Made by a program: the position numbers and the translations under genes. Of a stretch of DNA of 47,825 nucleotides, positions 36,257-44,660 are shown one piece after another. How positions within the stretch are numbered: position 1 is the stretch's first letter; each line of letters begins with the position of its first letter. The DNA is from a bacterium (GTDB lineage: Bacteria; Bacteroidota; Bacteroidia; NS11-12g; UBA955). The notes below the pieces were generated by a model. That model made no database searches and was not told the origin of the DNA. It was given only the letters and a program-made list of their open reading frames with translations. The stretch lies in assembly GCA_029945665.1 (NCBI GenBank), contig JAQSCZ010000017.1, positions 1-47,825 of the forward strand. The letters are read 5' to 3'.

Positions 36257-36721
36257 TTAATAGATCTCTGATATTTGATAAACTTTACCGTTAAAATTAA
36301 ATTTATCTTTTAGTCCTAGGTTTAACATCAATTTGGCCAAAGGCGATTGACTAGATATTATAAAAATATCTTCAGATTCAATGTTGATCTTTCCTAAAGA
36401 AATCGAAATGTAAAATATTCCTGAATCAGTCACAACAAAACTTCCAAAAGAAATTTTTGCAGAACTAATACCCGGATTGATTGAAGCTAATATTTTCTTA
36501 CTGTTAACCAATTCTTTAAACTGCACACCCAATTTTTCTTGCTCCATTTGCATCATCGCTTTTCCAGTATCATGCTTGTCTCCAGCAGAACTTTTAGTTT
36601 CATTTGCGGCAGAATCTTGGTATAATTTATATTCTTTCTGTATTGTGGCTATTTTGGAATCTATCAATGCACTGCAAGATTGATAAACCTTTAACTTGAA
36701 ATCTTTACTAAATCGCATCAT
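36257..36721 (-). CDS. GreA/GreB-like protein
   Basis: A 154-residue protein. The N-terminal part forms a helical hairpin with ETKSSAGDKHDTGKAMMQMEQEKL, the conserved Bacteroidota form of the GreA/GreB coiled coil. A C-terminal FKBP-like fold follows, with FVVTDSGIFYISISLG and SQSPLAKLMLNL. True Gre factors stimulate transcript cleavage by RNA polymerase using acidic residues at the coil tip. Only Glu and Asp around SSAGDK are candidates here, so activity is uncertain. It starts at ATG 36721, overlapping the upstream stop by 4 nt, and is the last gene of the five-gene operon. Confidence 0.82.
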   Translation of the reverse strand: MMRFSKDFKLKVYQSCSALIDSKIATIQKEYKLYQDSAANETKSSAGDKHDTGKAMMQMEQEKLGVQFKELVNSKKILASINPGISSAKISFGSFVVTDSGIFYISISLGKINIESEDIFIISSQSPLAKLMLNLGLKDKFNFNGKVYQISEIY

Positions 36722-39588
36722 TCCTTAATAAACTTGTAAGTCTTGATCGTATCGCCTGAATAAATAACAAGGATATAATTTCCTGAAACTATTTCATCAA
36801 TATCAAATCGTATCGTATTTGAACCCATTATTTTAATTGGAACTGTTATTTCTTGACCCATGCTATTATAAATCCGATAAACATTCGATTTATTTTTGTT
36901 AGAAAATATGTCTAAATTTAAATCAGTCTGCGCTGGATTGGGATAAACATTATAAGCATCCCACGATTCTGACCCTTCACAATAATCTAATTGTTGATCT
37001 ATTCCTTTTAATAATCTACCACTCAATTTTACTCCAATGTAAACATGGTTGTCAATAGATGTCTCAAATGACTGTAATTTTTGTCCATCTAATTTAACAA
37101 TACTGTTCCATCTATTATCTTTGGTTAATCCTTCGATGATGTAATATTCGTAATCTTGTATTTCATAAGTGTAAAATGAAATTCTATACAAATCATTTTT
37201 TGTAAAATCGCATGAAAAAAGAAAATTATCTACTGGCAATGCCTGTAAGCAACTTACATTTATTAACGATGAATCAATATGTTTACATCCATTTATGGTA
37301 TCTGTAATTGTTAGGATATTTATGAATGACCCTATCGAAAGATAATTTACCAATCCTGGATTTGAATATCCAATACCACTGACTGATGCGGGATTTCCAC
37401 TTGGGAATACCCAAGCATAATTAAAACCGTTTCCATTCCGAAGCGTACTAGAAAAATTGGTGGAATCTTTGCAACTATTTTGCATGGATTGCGTAATGGT
37501 TTCTGAAACTGGACCTTGTAACGTTAATTGAACCGTGTCTTTAACAATACAATTGCTCATCGTGTCCGTTGCCGTTAAAATATAATTTGCACTTGTTTTT
37601 GCAATAAAAGTGGTTGTATCTTTTGTACTCGTATTCGGTGACCAATTATAAATAGTATTTGAATTAGAATTGGTCCTTCCAAGCCTTATTGATTGATTTT
37701 TACAAAATGTGGAATCTCTGCCTGCATAAATATTCGGTTTGAAATAATTATTTGTATTAATCGAAGCAAATACGCCTTGTCCTAAATTATAATAGGTACC
37801 ACTCCCACTTAATTGAAGCTTCATATCTCTAATCATGTATACATTATTGCCGTTTAATGGAAAAGAATCAATAAAGGTTAATTGAGAGGTGCTTGATAAC
37901 AAGCTAAAGCTACTATCTATGTCTTTAGATCGGTAGATAAAATAAGTGTGAACGGCCGTATCGATTGAAGCCTGCCATTTCAATTTGAAATTATGGGAAC
38001 AACCGTCCTGATTAACCGCAAAGTTTTTAGCTGGATCAACCATTTGCATTCTAATGGTGGGATCACCCATTAAGGCTGGATGAATATTCCAATATGAGTA
38101 ACCAAGACTTGGGTAGAGTAAAGAAGCATTTGAGGTGTCAAAGTTATTTTGACTCATCATGGTGCTAAACCCAATTGGATCACCCATGCCCATGTGATGA
38201 AAAAACCAATGAGGCCGGCCAACAGCAAATGTATTCAATACATATCCCTTTGATGCAAGTGGAGCTCTTAAAAAATTATTAGAATTATCCCAATCAATAA
38301 AATAGCTGCCAAAGAAACCACTAAACACACTTTTTATATTTTGAGATGCGCTCGCAATATCAGCCGTGTAACCAATAGCACTGTTATAATTATAACCCCC
38401 GTAACCGTATCCAAAACTCCACATATAATCAGCGGTATCTAGCGTTTTTAAATAATCCTTAGCCTTTGTGCATGTATCATTTATCAATGGGGCCATGTTT
38501 CTGTAAGCATTATTTGCAAAATCCTCTGGAACCAATGCGGTACCAAATACATCATCCAACAAACAACGTTCTTTGACACTGTAAACCCTGTTTCTATAAT
38601 CATGGTCACGTTTTAGATATTGTTTTAATAATTCTCTTTCTGACAAAGAAAAACTGCTCATATCTGATAGATCAAGTCGACCTACTTGTAGGGTAATCAA
38701 ATATGGTATGAGTGTATTATCAAATTTCCCATCTCCAATTGCATTATTATTCGCACTTCTACTTCCGCTAGAATTTGAAACAATGCTATCGGTCCAAAGT
38801 GAATCTGTTAAAACATCGCCATAATAACAATCTGCAGGCCAAGCGCCTTCGTGGCTGGCGCCTGGTGTATTTACTGAGGTATGTCCATCAGGAGGATACG
38901 TTCTGTTTTCGTGAAAATCTCCAGCGTATGGAACCGCTAAATCCCCTATTAGCAGTAGGCTTTTCACATTCGTCGGGTCAGACTTATAAGTACTTAAAAT
39001 ATATGATTTGATTTGGGAAACAGTTGTAGATGGTGAAAAATATTTAACGACCGGAATCCAGCCATCGCCTATTAAATCGTTTCTTAAAACCCTGAGCGAA
39101 GTATCTAAAAAAGCCCTATGAGTACTATCAATAATCAATAAAATCTTCCCTCTAGCTGAAATAGCAGGTACTTGATGACCAGCGGTTATATACCCATAAA
39201 CAGGATAAGAAAAGGAATACGGACCATCGGTTTTTTCAACCATGTATTCATATTGTAACCCAGTGGGTATGGTATCGCTAAATGAAGTATCGGTATTGGA
39301 TAAATTGCGGAAAGCAGATCCCCATGACAAGGTGTTTTTTGATTTTCTATAAACAATTTGGCTCGAGGCTGTTGGGGTGCGATTTCGCCATTTAAAATCA
39401 AGAATAGAATTAGAAGAATTGTAATACTTGCTTTTACACGAAATTTCAATGGTATAGTTTCTAATTGCTTGCGACTTTAACTGAATGGAACAAGATAGCC
39501 CAATTAAAATAGTTAAGATGTATTGAATATTGTTTGATCGCAAGTTAATTTTAGTTTGGCTCAAAATTAAGTAATTTTTTAATGACAA
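36718..39588 (-). CDS. T9SS type A protein with degenerate gingipain (C25)-like domain
   Basis: About 956 residues from TTG 39588; later TTG codons would give a shorter signal peptide ending near LKSQA. The central part follows the C25 caspase-like fold: KILLIIDSTHR, LLLIGDLAVPY, DCYYGDV and LQVGRLDLSD. Where active C25 enzymes have a GHG His block and a later Cys, this protein has FGYGYGGY and GSYFIDWDNSNNF, with no His or Cys. Then come a beta region, PKD-like segments and a type A sorting tail (NVYPNPAQTDLNLD to TYKFIKE). It is probably a non-proteolytic surface protein. Confidence 0.8.
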   Translation of the reverse strand: MSLKNYLILSQTKINLRSNNIQYILTILIGLSCSIQLKSQAIRNYTIEISCKSKYYNSSNSILDFKWRNRTPTASSQIVYRKSKNTLSWGSAFRNLSNTDTSFSDTIPTGLQYEYMVEKTDGPYSFSYPVYGYITAGHQVPAISARGKILLIIDSTHRAFLDTSLRVLRNDLIGDGWIPVVKYFSPSTTVSQIKSYILSTYKSDPTNVKSLLLIGDLAVPYAGDFHENRTYPPDGHTSVNTPGASHEGAWPADCYYGDVLTDSLWTDSIVSNSSGSRSANNNAIGDGKFDNTLIPYLITLQVGRLDLSDMSSFSLSERELLKQYLKRDHDYRNRVYSVKERCLLDDVFGTALVPEDFANNAYRNMAPLINDTCTKAKDYLKTLDTADYMWSFGYGYGGYNYNSAIGYTADIASASQNIKSVFSGFFGSYFIDWDNSNNFLRAPLASKGYVLNTFAVGRPHWFFHHMGMGDPIGFSTMMSQNNFDTSNASLLYPSLGYSYWNIHPALMGDPTIRMQMVDPAKNFAVNQDGCSHNFKLKWQASIDTAVHTYFIYRSKDIDSSFSLLSSTSQLTFIDSFPLNGNNVYMIRDMKLQLSGSGTYYNLGQGVFASINTNNYFKPNIYAGRDSTFCKNQSIRLGRTNSNSNTIYNWSPNTSTKDTTTFIAKTSANYILTATDTMSNCIVKDTVQLTLQGPVSETITQSMQNSCKDSTNFSSTLRNGNGFNYAWVFPSGNPASVSGIGYSNPGLVNYLSIGSFINILTITDTINGCKHIDSSLINVSCLQALPVDNFLFSCDFTKNDLYRISFYTYEIQDYEYYIIEGLTKDNRWNSIVKLDGQKLQSFETSIDNHVYIGVKLSGRLLKGIDQQLDYCEGSESWDAYNVYPNPAQTDLNLDIFSNKNKSNVYRIYNSMGQEITVPIKIMGSNTIRFDIDEIVSGNYILVIYSGDTIKTYKFIKE

Positions 39589-39596
39589 TAGCAGAT

Positions 39597-40613
39597 TTAG
39601 AAATATCGGCTTCTAAATTTTCTAATCATTTCAACATGTTCAGCCGGTTTTACACCTTTTAATTTATTGTAATTTGAAATCCTATACAAATATTTCCAAG
39701 TAGTTATAAAAGATAAGAGTGATTTAAAATAACCATAAGTATTGTCATAGATATGCGTTGGCTCAGCAGTTATTCCATTAAATTCAATAATTTTTATCGC
39801 TTCTAATTTTTCAAGATTTTTATAACTTTCTACTTTAATATCAAACCTTCCGTAGTATATCCCTTTGATGTTTGACATTACTTTATTCATCGAAATGTCC
39901 AATTCTTCAGAAATCCACTGATTTCTGTTAATAAACTCAGTGCCATTGCAATGATTCCCTATAGTGTGTAAAATACAAATTTCATTTAATCTTGGAATAT
40001 AGTTTATGTCATAGAAGGTTCTTTCCATTATTTGCTCAAAAAACACACACCCACGTTCGCTTTTTTTAATTAATTGTTCAATCGTATTAAATGCATTTCC
40101 AATGACCGTAAAAAATTTTTTTTCTGTTAGTGAGATTACTTTATATTTATCTTCATTAGGTAAATACGATACAAAAACACCGTACTCCAAATTATAAGCA
40201 ATATACTCCTGAATTAAATGTGGTATGGTTATCTGTTCTAAAACTTTTTTAAGTTCTATTTCGGTTATTATTTTCACCACACCTCTTCCTCTCTCACCTG
40301 AATCGGGTTTTAAAATAACGGGAAATGTAAAAGGTGTTTTTTGAATAAACTCATCAATTTCATTGACCGTATGAAATGGATTAGTTAGTACCGAAATTGG
40401 TCTATATTCGACTGGGATATTTTTATCTATATTATTTTTAGAATCAAAAAAAAATCCCCCATATTGGTCAATACCGGGATTGGCATTGGTGTAAAAAAAT
40501 AGATGACGCTTCAATATTCCATAAAATAAAATGACTGGCAACAATGGCAAATAAAAAGCCCACATTGGCCAATATTCATAATGCATTAATTTTATTAGCC
40601 AAACTTTTTTCAT
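39597..40613 (-). CDS. ATP-grasp family ligase-like protein
   Basis: A 338-residue protein. An N-terminal hydrophobic helix (WAFYLPLLPVILFYGIL) suggests membrane attachment. The ATP-grasp core shows FPVILKPDSGERGRGVVKI (nucleotide-binding strand and glycine loop), LIQEYI and, near the end, GRFDIKVESYKNLEKLEAIKIIEFNGI, with Asp/Glu/Asn metal ligands. This family includes D-Ala-D-Ala ligase and peptide ligases, joining a carboxylate to an amine with ATP. The substrate is unknown. It overlaps the NRDE gene by 4 nt and lies 8 nt before the C25-like gene. Confidence 0.82.
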   Translation of the reverse strand: MKKVWLIKLMHYEYWPMWAFYLPLLPVILFYGILKRHLFFYTNANPGIDQYGGFFFDSKNNIDKNIPVEYRPISVLTNPFHTVNEIDEFIQKTPFTFPVILKPDSGERGRGVVKIITEIELKKVLEQITIPHLIQEYIAYNLEYGVFVSYLPNEDKYKVISLTEKKFFTVIGNAFNTIEQLIKKSERGCVFFEQIMERTFYDINYIPRLNEICILHTIGNHCNGTEFINRNQWISEELDISMNKVMSNIKGIYYGRFDIKVESYKNLEKLEAIKIIEFNGITAEPTHIYDNTYGYFKSLLSFITTWKYLYRISNYNKLKGVKPAEHVEMIRKFRSRYF

Positions 40614-41278
40614 GCCTCAAAAGTCAAATCACTGGTATTAAAAACATCGTAATATCTCGCATTCAACGTTCCATTTCTATATCTAAATTGCGTAATACTA
40701 ACCGTATCAACTAAATCCGTGAATTTATTTTTATTAGACCCAATTCTCATTTGATCATGAAAATTAAATATTGATTCAAAATTTACCAATCTAAATTCAG
40801 AGTTAATAGCGTTTTGGGCTTCGTTATTGTATAGTGTGCTTGAGCAAATGAGCATTGGTTTTAAAAGATCAGAAGTTTCAATGGTTATTTGAATGCCGTC
40901 ATGTCTGTATATACTTAGATTTTTTAACGCCAAATTATAAATACTTAAAGTAAAGGGTTCAATTTTATGTCCTTTAACATATCTCAGCAATGAATCAATG
41001 TCATTATTTATCAGTAAATCCTTTAAAATTTGTCCTCTACTTATTTCATATGGCAGATCTCTGGAATGTTTTTCTAAGGCGCCATTTTGCAGACAAGCTA
41101 TTATCTTTCTATTATACCCTATCCAAGTACCACCAGCGACTTTGTCGATTGGACAAAAAATCGGATTCGACTCTAAATTTCGCCAAGCAGGTTTTTCACT
41201 TGATCTCCCTCTCCTTTCATCTCTATTAAATGTGAGTATAAATTCTTCGCTCGTCTTAACAAAAGAAACAATACACAT
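40610..41278 (-). CDS. NRDE family protein (TANGO2-like)
   Basis: A 222-residue protein that begins MCIVSFVKTSEEFILTFNRDERRGR. Cys2 would become the N-terminal residue after Met removal, as in Ntn-hydrolase-fold proteins, and NRDE is the family motif. GGTWIGYN and LPYEISRGQILKDLL follow. TANGO2 relatives have been linked to heme trafficking and lipid homeostasis; the bacterial role is not settled. It shares one base with the DinB-like stop (TAATG) and 4 nt with the ATP-grasp gene, so translation is coupled on both sides. Confidence 0.9.
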   Translation of the reverse strand: MCIVSFVKTSEEFILTFNRDERRGRSSEKPAWRNLESNPIFCPIDKVAGGTWIGYNRKIIACLQNGALEKHSRDLPYEISRGQILKDLLINNDIDSLLRYVKGHKIEPFTLSIYNLALKNLSIYRHDGIQITIETSDLLKPMLICSSTLYNNEAQNAINSEFRLVNFESIFNFHDQMRIGSNKNKFTDLVDTVSITQFRYRNGTLNARYYDVFNTSDLTFEA

Positions 41279-41769
41279 TAATTACTCTGAGAAAGTCTAT
41301 AAATACTGGTTGATTCTGCAATTCCAAAATCAGGATAATTTGAAAAATTAAACCCATTCGATTCCGCAATAAAACGAATAATTGCAAAATGGTGAACTGT
41401 GTGTTCAGATAGATAACTTAATTCCCTCCCGATACTACTAGTATAGGTATATTCATTAATTCTGGTAAAAATCGACTGATTTTCATCTAAAACCAATAGA
41501 TCAAGTTCGATAATTAATTTGTTTAAAGCGGTTTCAAATAATTTTTTACTTTGTTCTAATTTCAAATCTCTTTTTCTGAAATCATAATTAATTTGTTCCA
41601 AACGATATGAACTCAGAAATTGTTCGTAAAATTCTATGACATGCCTGCTATGAGAACATATTGCTCCTGAAAATGAATGACCATTTTGCGGCTTCAAGAA
41701 GCATAACTCATCCATTTTGCTCAATATTTCAGCAAATATTCTAAGCGATTGTAGATTTATTTTTACCAC
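41278..41769 (-). CDS. DinB-like four-helix protein
   Basis: A 163-residue protein starting at GTG 41769, directly after an in-frame stop. Its helices carry His residues in the DinB/YfiT pattern: SHSRHVIEFYEQFL near residue 40 and LSEHTVHHFAIIRFIAE near residue 125, which would form the usual three-His metal site. DinB relatives include thiol-dependent transferases that use bacillithiol or mycothiol. It is the first gene of the operon that continues with NRDE, ATP-grasp, C25-like and GreA-like genes. The substrate is unknown. Confidence 0.78.
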   Translation of the reverse strand: MVKINLQSLRIFAEILSKMDELCFLKPQNGHSFSGAICSHSRHVIEFYEQFLSSYRLEQINYDFRKRDLKLEQSKKLFETALNKLIIELDLLVLDENQSIFTRINEYTYTSSIGRELSYLSEHTVHHFAIIRFIAESNGFNFSNYPDFGIAESTSIYRLSQSN

Positions 41770-41775
41770 CTATTG

Positions 41776-41807
41776 CAAATAAAACAAGGAATTCTGATTA
41801 TACCAAA
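41776..41807 (-). promoter_or_regulatory. Promoter of the DinB-NRDE-ATP-grasp operon
   Basis: On the minus strand TTTG (41804-41807) and TTTATTTG (41776-41783, one mismatch to TAnnTTTG) are separated by 20 nt. The -7 element ends only 6 nt before the GTG start, so the transcript would have almost no leader. Confidence 0.55.
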
Positions 41808-41857
41808 ACTCTTTTTAATATTGTTTAATAGAAGTGAATAAAGCGTTTACTATTTTA

Positions 41858-41889
41858 TTGTTTCCATTAAAACGAACACCTTATCTTTG
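41858..41889 (+). promoter_or_regulatory. Promoter of the DUF3127 gene
   Basis: TTG (41858-41860, within ATTG) and an exact -7 match TATCTTTG (41882-41889) are 21 nt apart. The -7 box ends 5 nt before the ATG at 41895, implying a leaderless or nearly leaderless mRNA. Confidence 0.6.
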
Positions 41890-41894
41890 TGACA

Positions 41895-42269
41895 ATGGAA
41901 ATTTCAGGAAAAATTATCAAAAAATTAGATGCTGTTACTGGTAACAGTACACGTGGAGAATGGAAAAAGCAAGAGTTTATTATCGAAACTGAGGATAAAT
42001 ATCCAAAACAGGTATGCATAAGCGCATGGGCTGAAAAAGTTGATGAATTAACTAAATTTAACATAAACGATAAAGTTAAATTATCGCTAAATGCTGAAAG
42101 TAGAGAGTACAATGGCAGATGGTATACAGACTTGCGTTTCTGGAAGATTGAAATGTTAGGTTCAAACCCTGCGAGCACCAACACTATAGCACCAGCTACT
42201 GCAGCGCCTGTTGTTGAAGATTTCTCTAATTTCGACAATAGTCAAGAATCAGACGATCTTCCTTTTTAA
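41895..42269 (+). CDS. DUF3127 protein, single-strand-binding-like OB fold
   Basis: A 124-residue protein from ATG 41895, the typical DUF3127 start (MEISGKIIKKLD). A GTG at 41889 overlaps the promoter and is unlikely. The body has GEWKKQEFIIETEDKYPKQVCISAWAEKVDEL and KVKLSLNAESREYNGRWYTDLRFWKIE, followed by a Pro/Ala-Thr linker and the acidic end ESDDLPF. The OB-like sheet and the DDLPF tail resemble single-stranded DNA-binding proteins, whose acidic tip binds partners. The role is unknown. The M42 peptidase gene starts 12 nt later. Confidence 0.88.
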   Translation: MEISGKIIKKLDAVTGNSTRGEWKKQEFIIETEDKYPKQVCISAWAEKVDELTKFNINDKVKLSLNAESREYNGRWYTDLRFWKIEMLGSNPASTNTIAPATAAPVVEDFSNFDNSQESDDLPF

Positions 42270-42281
42270 TCTTCATCTCTT

Positions 42282-43352
42282 ATGGATAAAAAAGATAAAA
42301 AATTCTTAAGCGACTACCTCAATAACGCATCCCCTACTGGATTTGAAACTTCTGGTCAGAAAATTTGGCTAGATTTCATGAAACAATATTCAGATGAGTA
42401 CATTACTGATGCCTATGGTTCTGTTGCTGCAATTATAAATCCTGGAAAAGATTTTAAGGTAGTTATTGAAGCACATGCCGATGAAATTAGTTGGTTTGTT
42501 AAATATATTTCTGATGATGGTTACATTTATGTAACCCGCAATGGAGGCTCAGATCATATGATTGCACCTTCAATGCGGGTAAAACTATTGACTGAAAAGG
42601 GCTCTGTGCGTGGCATTTTTGGTTGGCCAGCTATTCATGTTAGAACCTCTGATAAAGATATTGTACCTACCATGGATAATATTTTTATTGACGTTGGTTG
42701 CTCGAAAAAAGAAGAAGTTGAAAAATTAGGTATCCATGTTGGCACAGTTGCAATATTCGAGGATGAATTAATGGAACTCAACGACAAATATTACACCGGA
42801 AGGGCTTTAGACAATAGAATTGGTGGTTTTATGATCGCGCAAGTTGCTAAGAGAATTAAAGAAAACAAGGATAAACTGCCTTTTTCCTTATATGTAGTCA
42901 ATGCCGTTCAAGAAGAAATTGGATTAAGAGGTGCCGAAATGATATCAAGGAAAATAAAGCCTGATGTTGCCATAATTACAGATGTTTGCCATGATACGTC
43001 CTCCCCATTGTATGATAAAAAGAAACAGGGCGATCAAAAATGTGGAAAAGGTCCTGTATTAACTTATGGCCCAGCAGTGCAGAATAATCTTCTTAAAATG
43101 GTCATTCAAACTGCTGAAAAATATAAAATACCCTTTCAAAGAGCTGCTGTTAGTAGAAGTACAGGCACAGATACAGATAGTTTTGCATACAGTGGCGAAG
43201 GTGTGCCATCTGCATTAATTTCTTTGCCTCTAAAATATATGCATACCACAGTTGAGACAATTAGCAAAAGCGATATGAACCAAGTAATAGATTTAATGTA
43301 TCGCTTTGTTACAAATCTTAAATCAGGGCATGATTTCAAATACATAAAATAA
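42282..43352 (+). CDS. M42 family metallo-aminopeptidase
   Basis: A 356-residue peptidase of the M42 (glutamyl aminopeptidase/FrvX-like) family. Metal and catalytic blocks are VIEAHADEISW, YTGRALDNRIGG, VQEEIGLRGAEM with the general-base Glu pair, ITDVCHDT and MHTTVETI. Members form large tetrahedral complexes in the cytoplasm and trim peptides from the N-terminus. It lies between DUF3127 (12 nt upstream) and an acyltransferase gene (25 nt downstream), probably on one transcript. Confidence 0.94.
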   Translation: MDKKDKKFLSDYLNNASPTGFETSGQKIWLDFMKQYSDEYITDAYGSVAAIINPGKDFKVVIEAHADEISWFVKYISDDGYIYVTRNGGSDHMIAPSMRVKLLTEKGSVRGIFGWPAIHVRTSDKDIVPTMDNIFIDVGCSKKEEVEKLGIHVGTVAIFEDELMELNDKYYTGRALDNRIGGFMIAQVAKRIKENKDKLPFSLYVVNAVQEEIGLRGAEMISRKIKPDVAIITDVCHDTSSPLYDKKKQGDQKCGKGPVLTYGPAVQNNLLKMVIQTAEKYKIPFQRAAVSRSTGTDTDSFAYSGEGVPSALISLPLKYMHTTVETISKSDMNQVIDLMYRFVTNLKSGHDFKYIK

Positions 43353-43377
43353 GTACAAATAATACTTTTACAAGTTA

Positions 43378-44256
43378 ATGCAAAATAGATTCAATAAAAT
43401 AGGTTCTATTCTTGGCATTTTCTTTTTGAAAATATTATCGCATTTTCCTCTTTTTTTTCTTTACATTTTAGCCGATTTCCTTTATTTCGTATTTTACCGA
43501 TTGATTAAATACAGAATTAAAGTTGTTAGAAATAACTTGGCCAATTCATTTCCTGAAAAAAGCAAGGCTGAACTCCTTCAAATAGAAATCAAATTTTACA
43601 AATACTTAGCAGATTTAGTAATTGAAACTATCAAAAGTTTTACAATTTCTAAACGCAAATTATTGAAAAGAATGACCTTTTTGAATACAATCTATGTAGA
43701 TCAATTGGTTAACGACAATAAAAGTGCAATGGTTGTTATGGGTCACTATGGTAATTGGGAGTGGATTTGTCGTTCGGCTCCTCTTTTTATTAAAAACAAT
43801 ATAATTGTTGCATACAAACCATTAACCAATCCTCAATTTGACAAACTTTTATATCAAGCAAGAATCGAATTTGGTGTCCGTCAGGTGCCTATGCACCAAT
43901 TGCCTCGTGTCTTATTAGCCGAGAAAAAGCCCTACCTATTGATATTATTAGCCGATCAGTCACCATCAGATTCAGAATCAAGTATTTGGGTTGAATTTCT
44001 TAACCAAGATACAGCGGTCTTGCCTGGTATAGAAAAATTAGCTATTAAGTATAAATTACCCATCTATTATAACGAAGTAAAACTCTTAAAAAGAGGTTAT
44101 TATACATGTGAGTTTAAACCAATGATTGAAGTTACTGAAAATTCTAAATATTCAGAGATAACCCAATTGCATTCTATGCGTTTAGAGGAAAATATTAAAT
44201 CAAATCCTACGCTTTGGCTATGGAGTCATAAACGATGGAAGTTAAAAAGAAATTAA
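43378..44256 (+). CDS. LpxL/HtrB-type lysophospholipid acyltransferase
   Basis: A 292-residue inner-membrane acyltransferase. An N-terminal helix pair (FPLFFLYILADFLYFVFY) anchors it. The catalytic HX4E motif lies in GHYGNWEW, the second conserved block is ILLADQSPSDSES, and the C-terminus has PTLWLWSHKRWK. Members add secondary acyl chains to lipid A or to ornithine and glycine lipids. The lipid A role is the most common in Gram-negative bacteria. It ends 65 nt before the ArsR-type regulator. Confidence 0.92.
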   Translation: MQNRFNKIGSILGIFFLKILSHFPLFFLYILADFLYFVFYRLIKYRIKVVRNNLANSFPEKSKAELLQIEIKFYKYLADLVIETIKSFTISKRKLLKRMTFLNTIYVDQLVNDNKSAMVVMGHYGNWEWICRSAPLFIKNNIIVAYKPLTNPQFDKLLYQARIEFGVRQVPMHQLPRVLLAEKKPYLLILLADQSPSDSESSIWVEFLNQDTAVLPGIEKLAIKYKLPIYYNEVKLLKRGYYTCEFKPMIEVTENSKYSEITQLHSMRLEENIKSNPTLWLWSHKRWKLKRN

Positions 44257-44285
44257 GTCTTTATTTTATTTTTTGAATTAAACAA

Positions 44286-44317
44286 GTTGCACACTTAATA
44301 TTTAGATAGTATTATTG
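44286..44317 (+). promoter_or_regulatory. Promoter of the ArsR-type regulator gene
   Basis: GTTG (44286-44289, one mismatch to TTTG) and TATTATTG (44310-44317, one mismatch to TAnnTTTG) are 20 nt apart. The -7 box ends 4 nt before the ATG at 44322, which again implies a leaderless mRNA. Confidence 0.45.
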
Positions 44318-44321
44318 CAGC

Positions 44322-44660
44322 ATGGCAATGAGCAAAAAATCATTATTTGATAGTAACGAAGCAGATTTGAGTGTTATTTGTAAGGCCCTTGGGCACCCAG
44401 CAAGAATCAGAATTATAAAATTGTTGTTAGCAAAAAACGATCAAACTTGCCAGCAAATAGTTGATAAACTTCCTTTAAGTCAATCAACTGTTTCTCAACA
44501 TTTAAGCGAATTAAGATCTGCCAATTTATTGAACGCTAAAAATTACAAGACCAGTGTTATATATAGTGTAGATAAAGATTACTTGGCAAAGGCTCAGAAA
44601 ATGTTCTCTGACTTGTTTTATGCTCACATACTGAATGTAAAGCAAACTTCTTTATTTTAA
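44322..44660 (+). CDS. ArsR family winged-helix regulator
   Basis: A 112-residue DNA-binding protein. CKALGHPARIRIIKLLL is the ArsR opening, and TCQQIVDKLPLSQSTVSQHLSELRSANLL is the helix-turn-helix, followed by a wing (SVIYSVDKDYL). The ELCVCD metal site of SmtB/ArsR sensors is absent, so a metal-independent or other ligand mode is likely. An in-frame ATG at 44328 is an alternative start. Its 3' end overlaps the XRE-type gene convergently by 9 nt. Confidence 0.9.
   Translation: MAMSKKSLFDSNEADLSVICKALGHPARIRIIKLLLAKNDQTCQQIVDKLPLSQSTVSQHLSELRSANLLNAKNYKTSVIYSVDKDYLAKAQKMFSDLFYAHILNVKQTSLF

Noticed and set aside
41867-42238. A 123-codon minus-strand ORF opposite DUF3127
   Set aside because: It is antisense to a well-recognised gene and covers its promoter; composition is that of a shadow frame.
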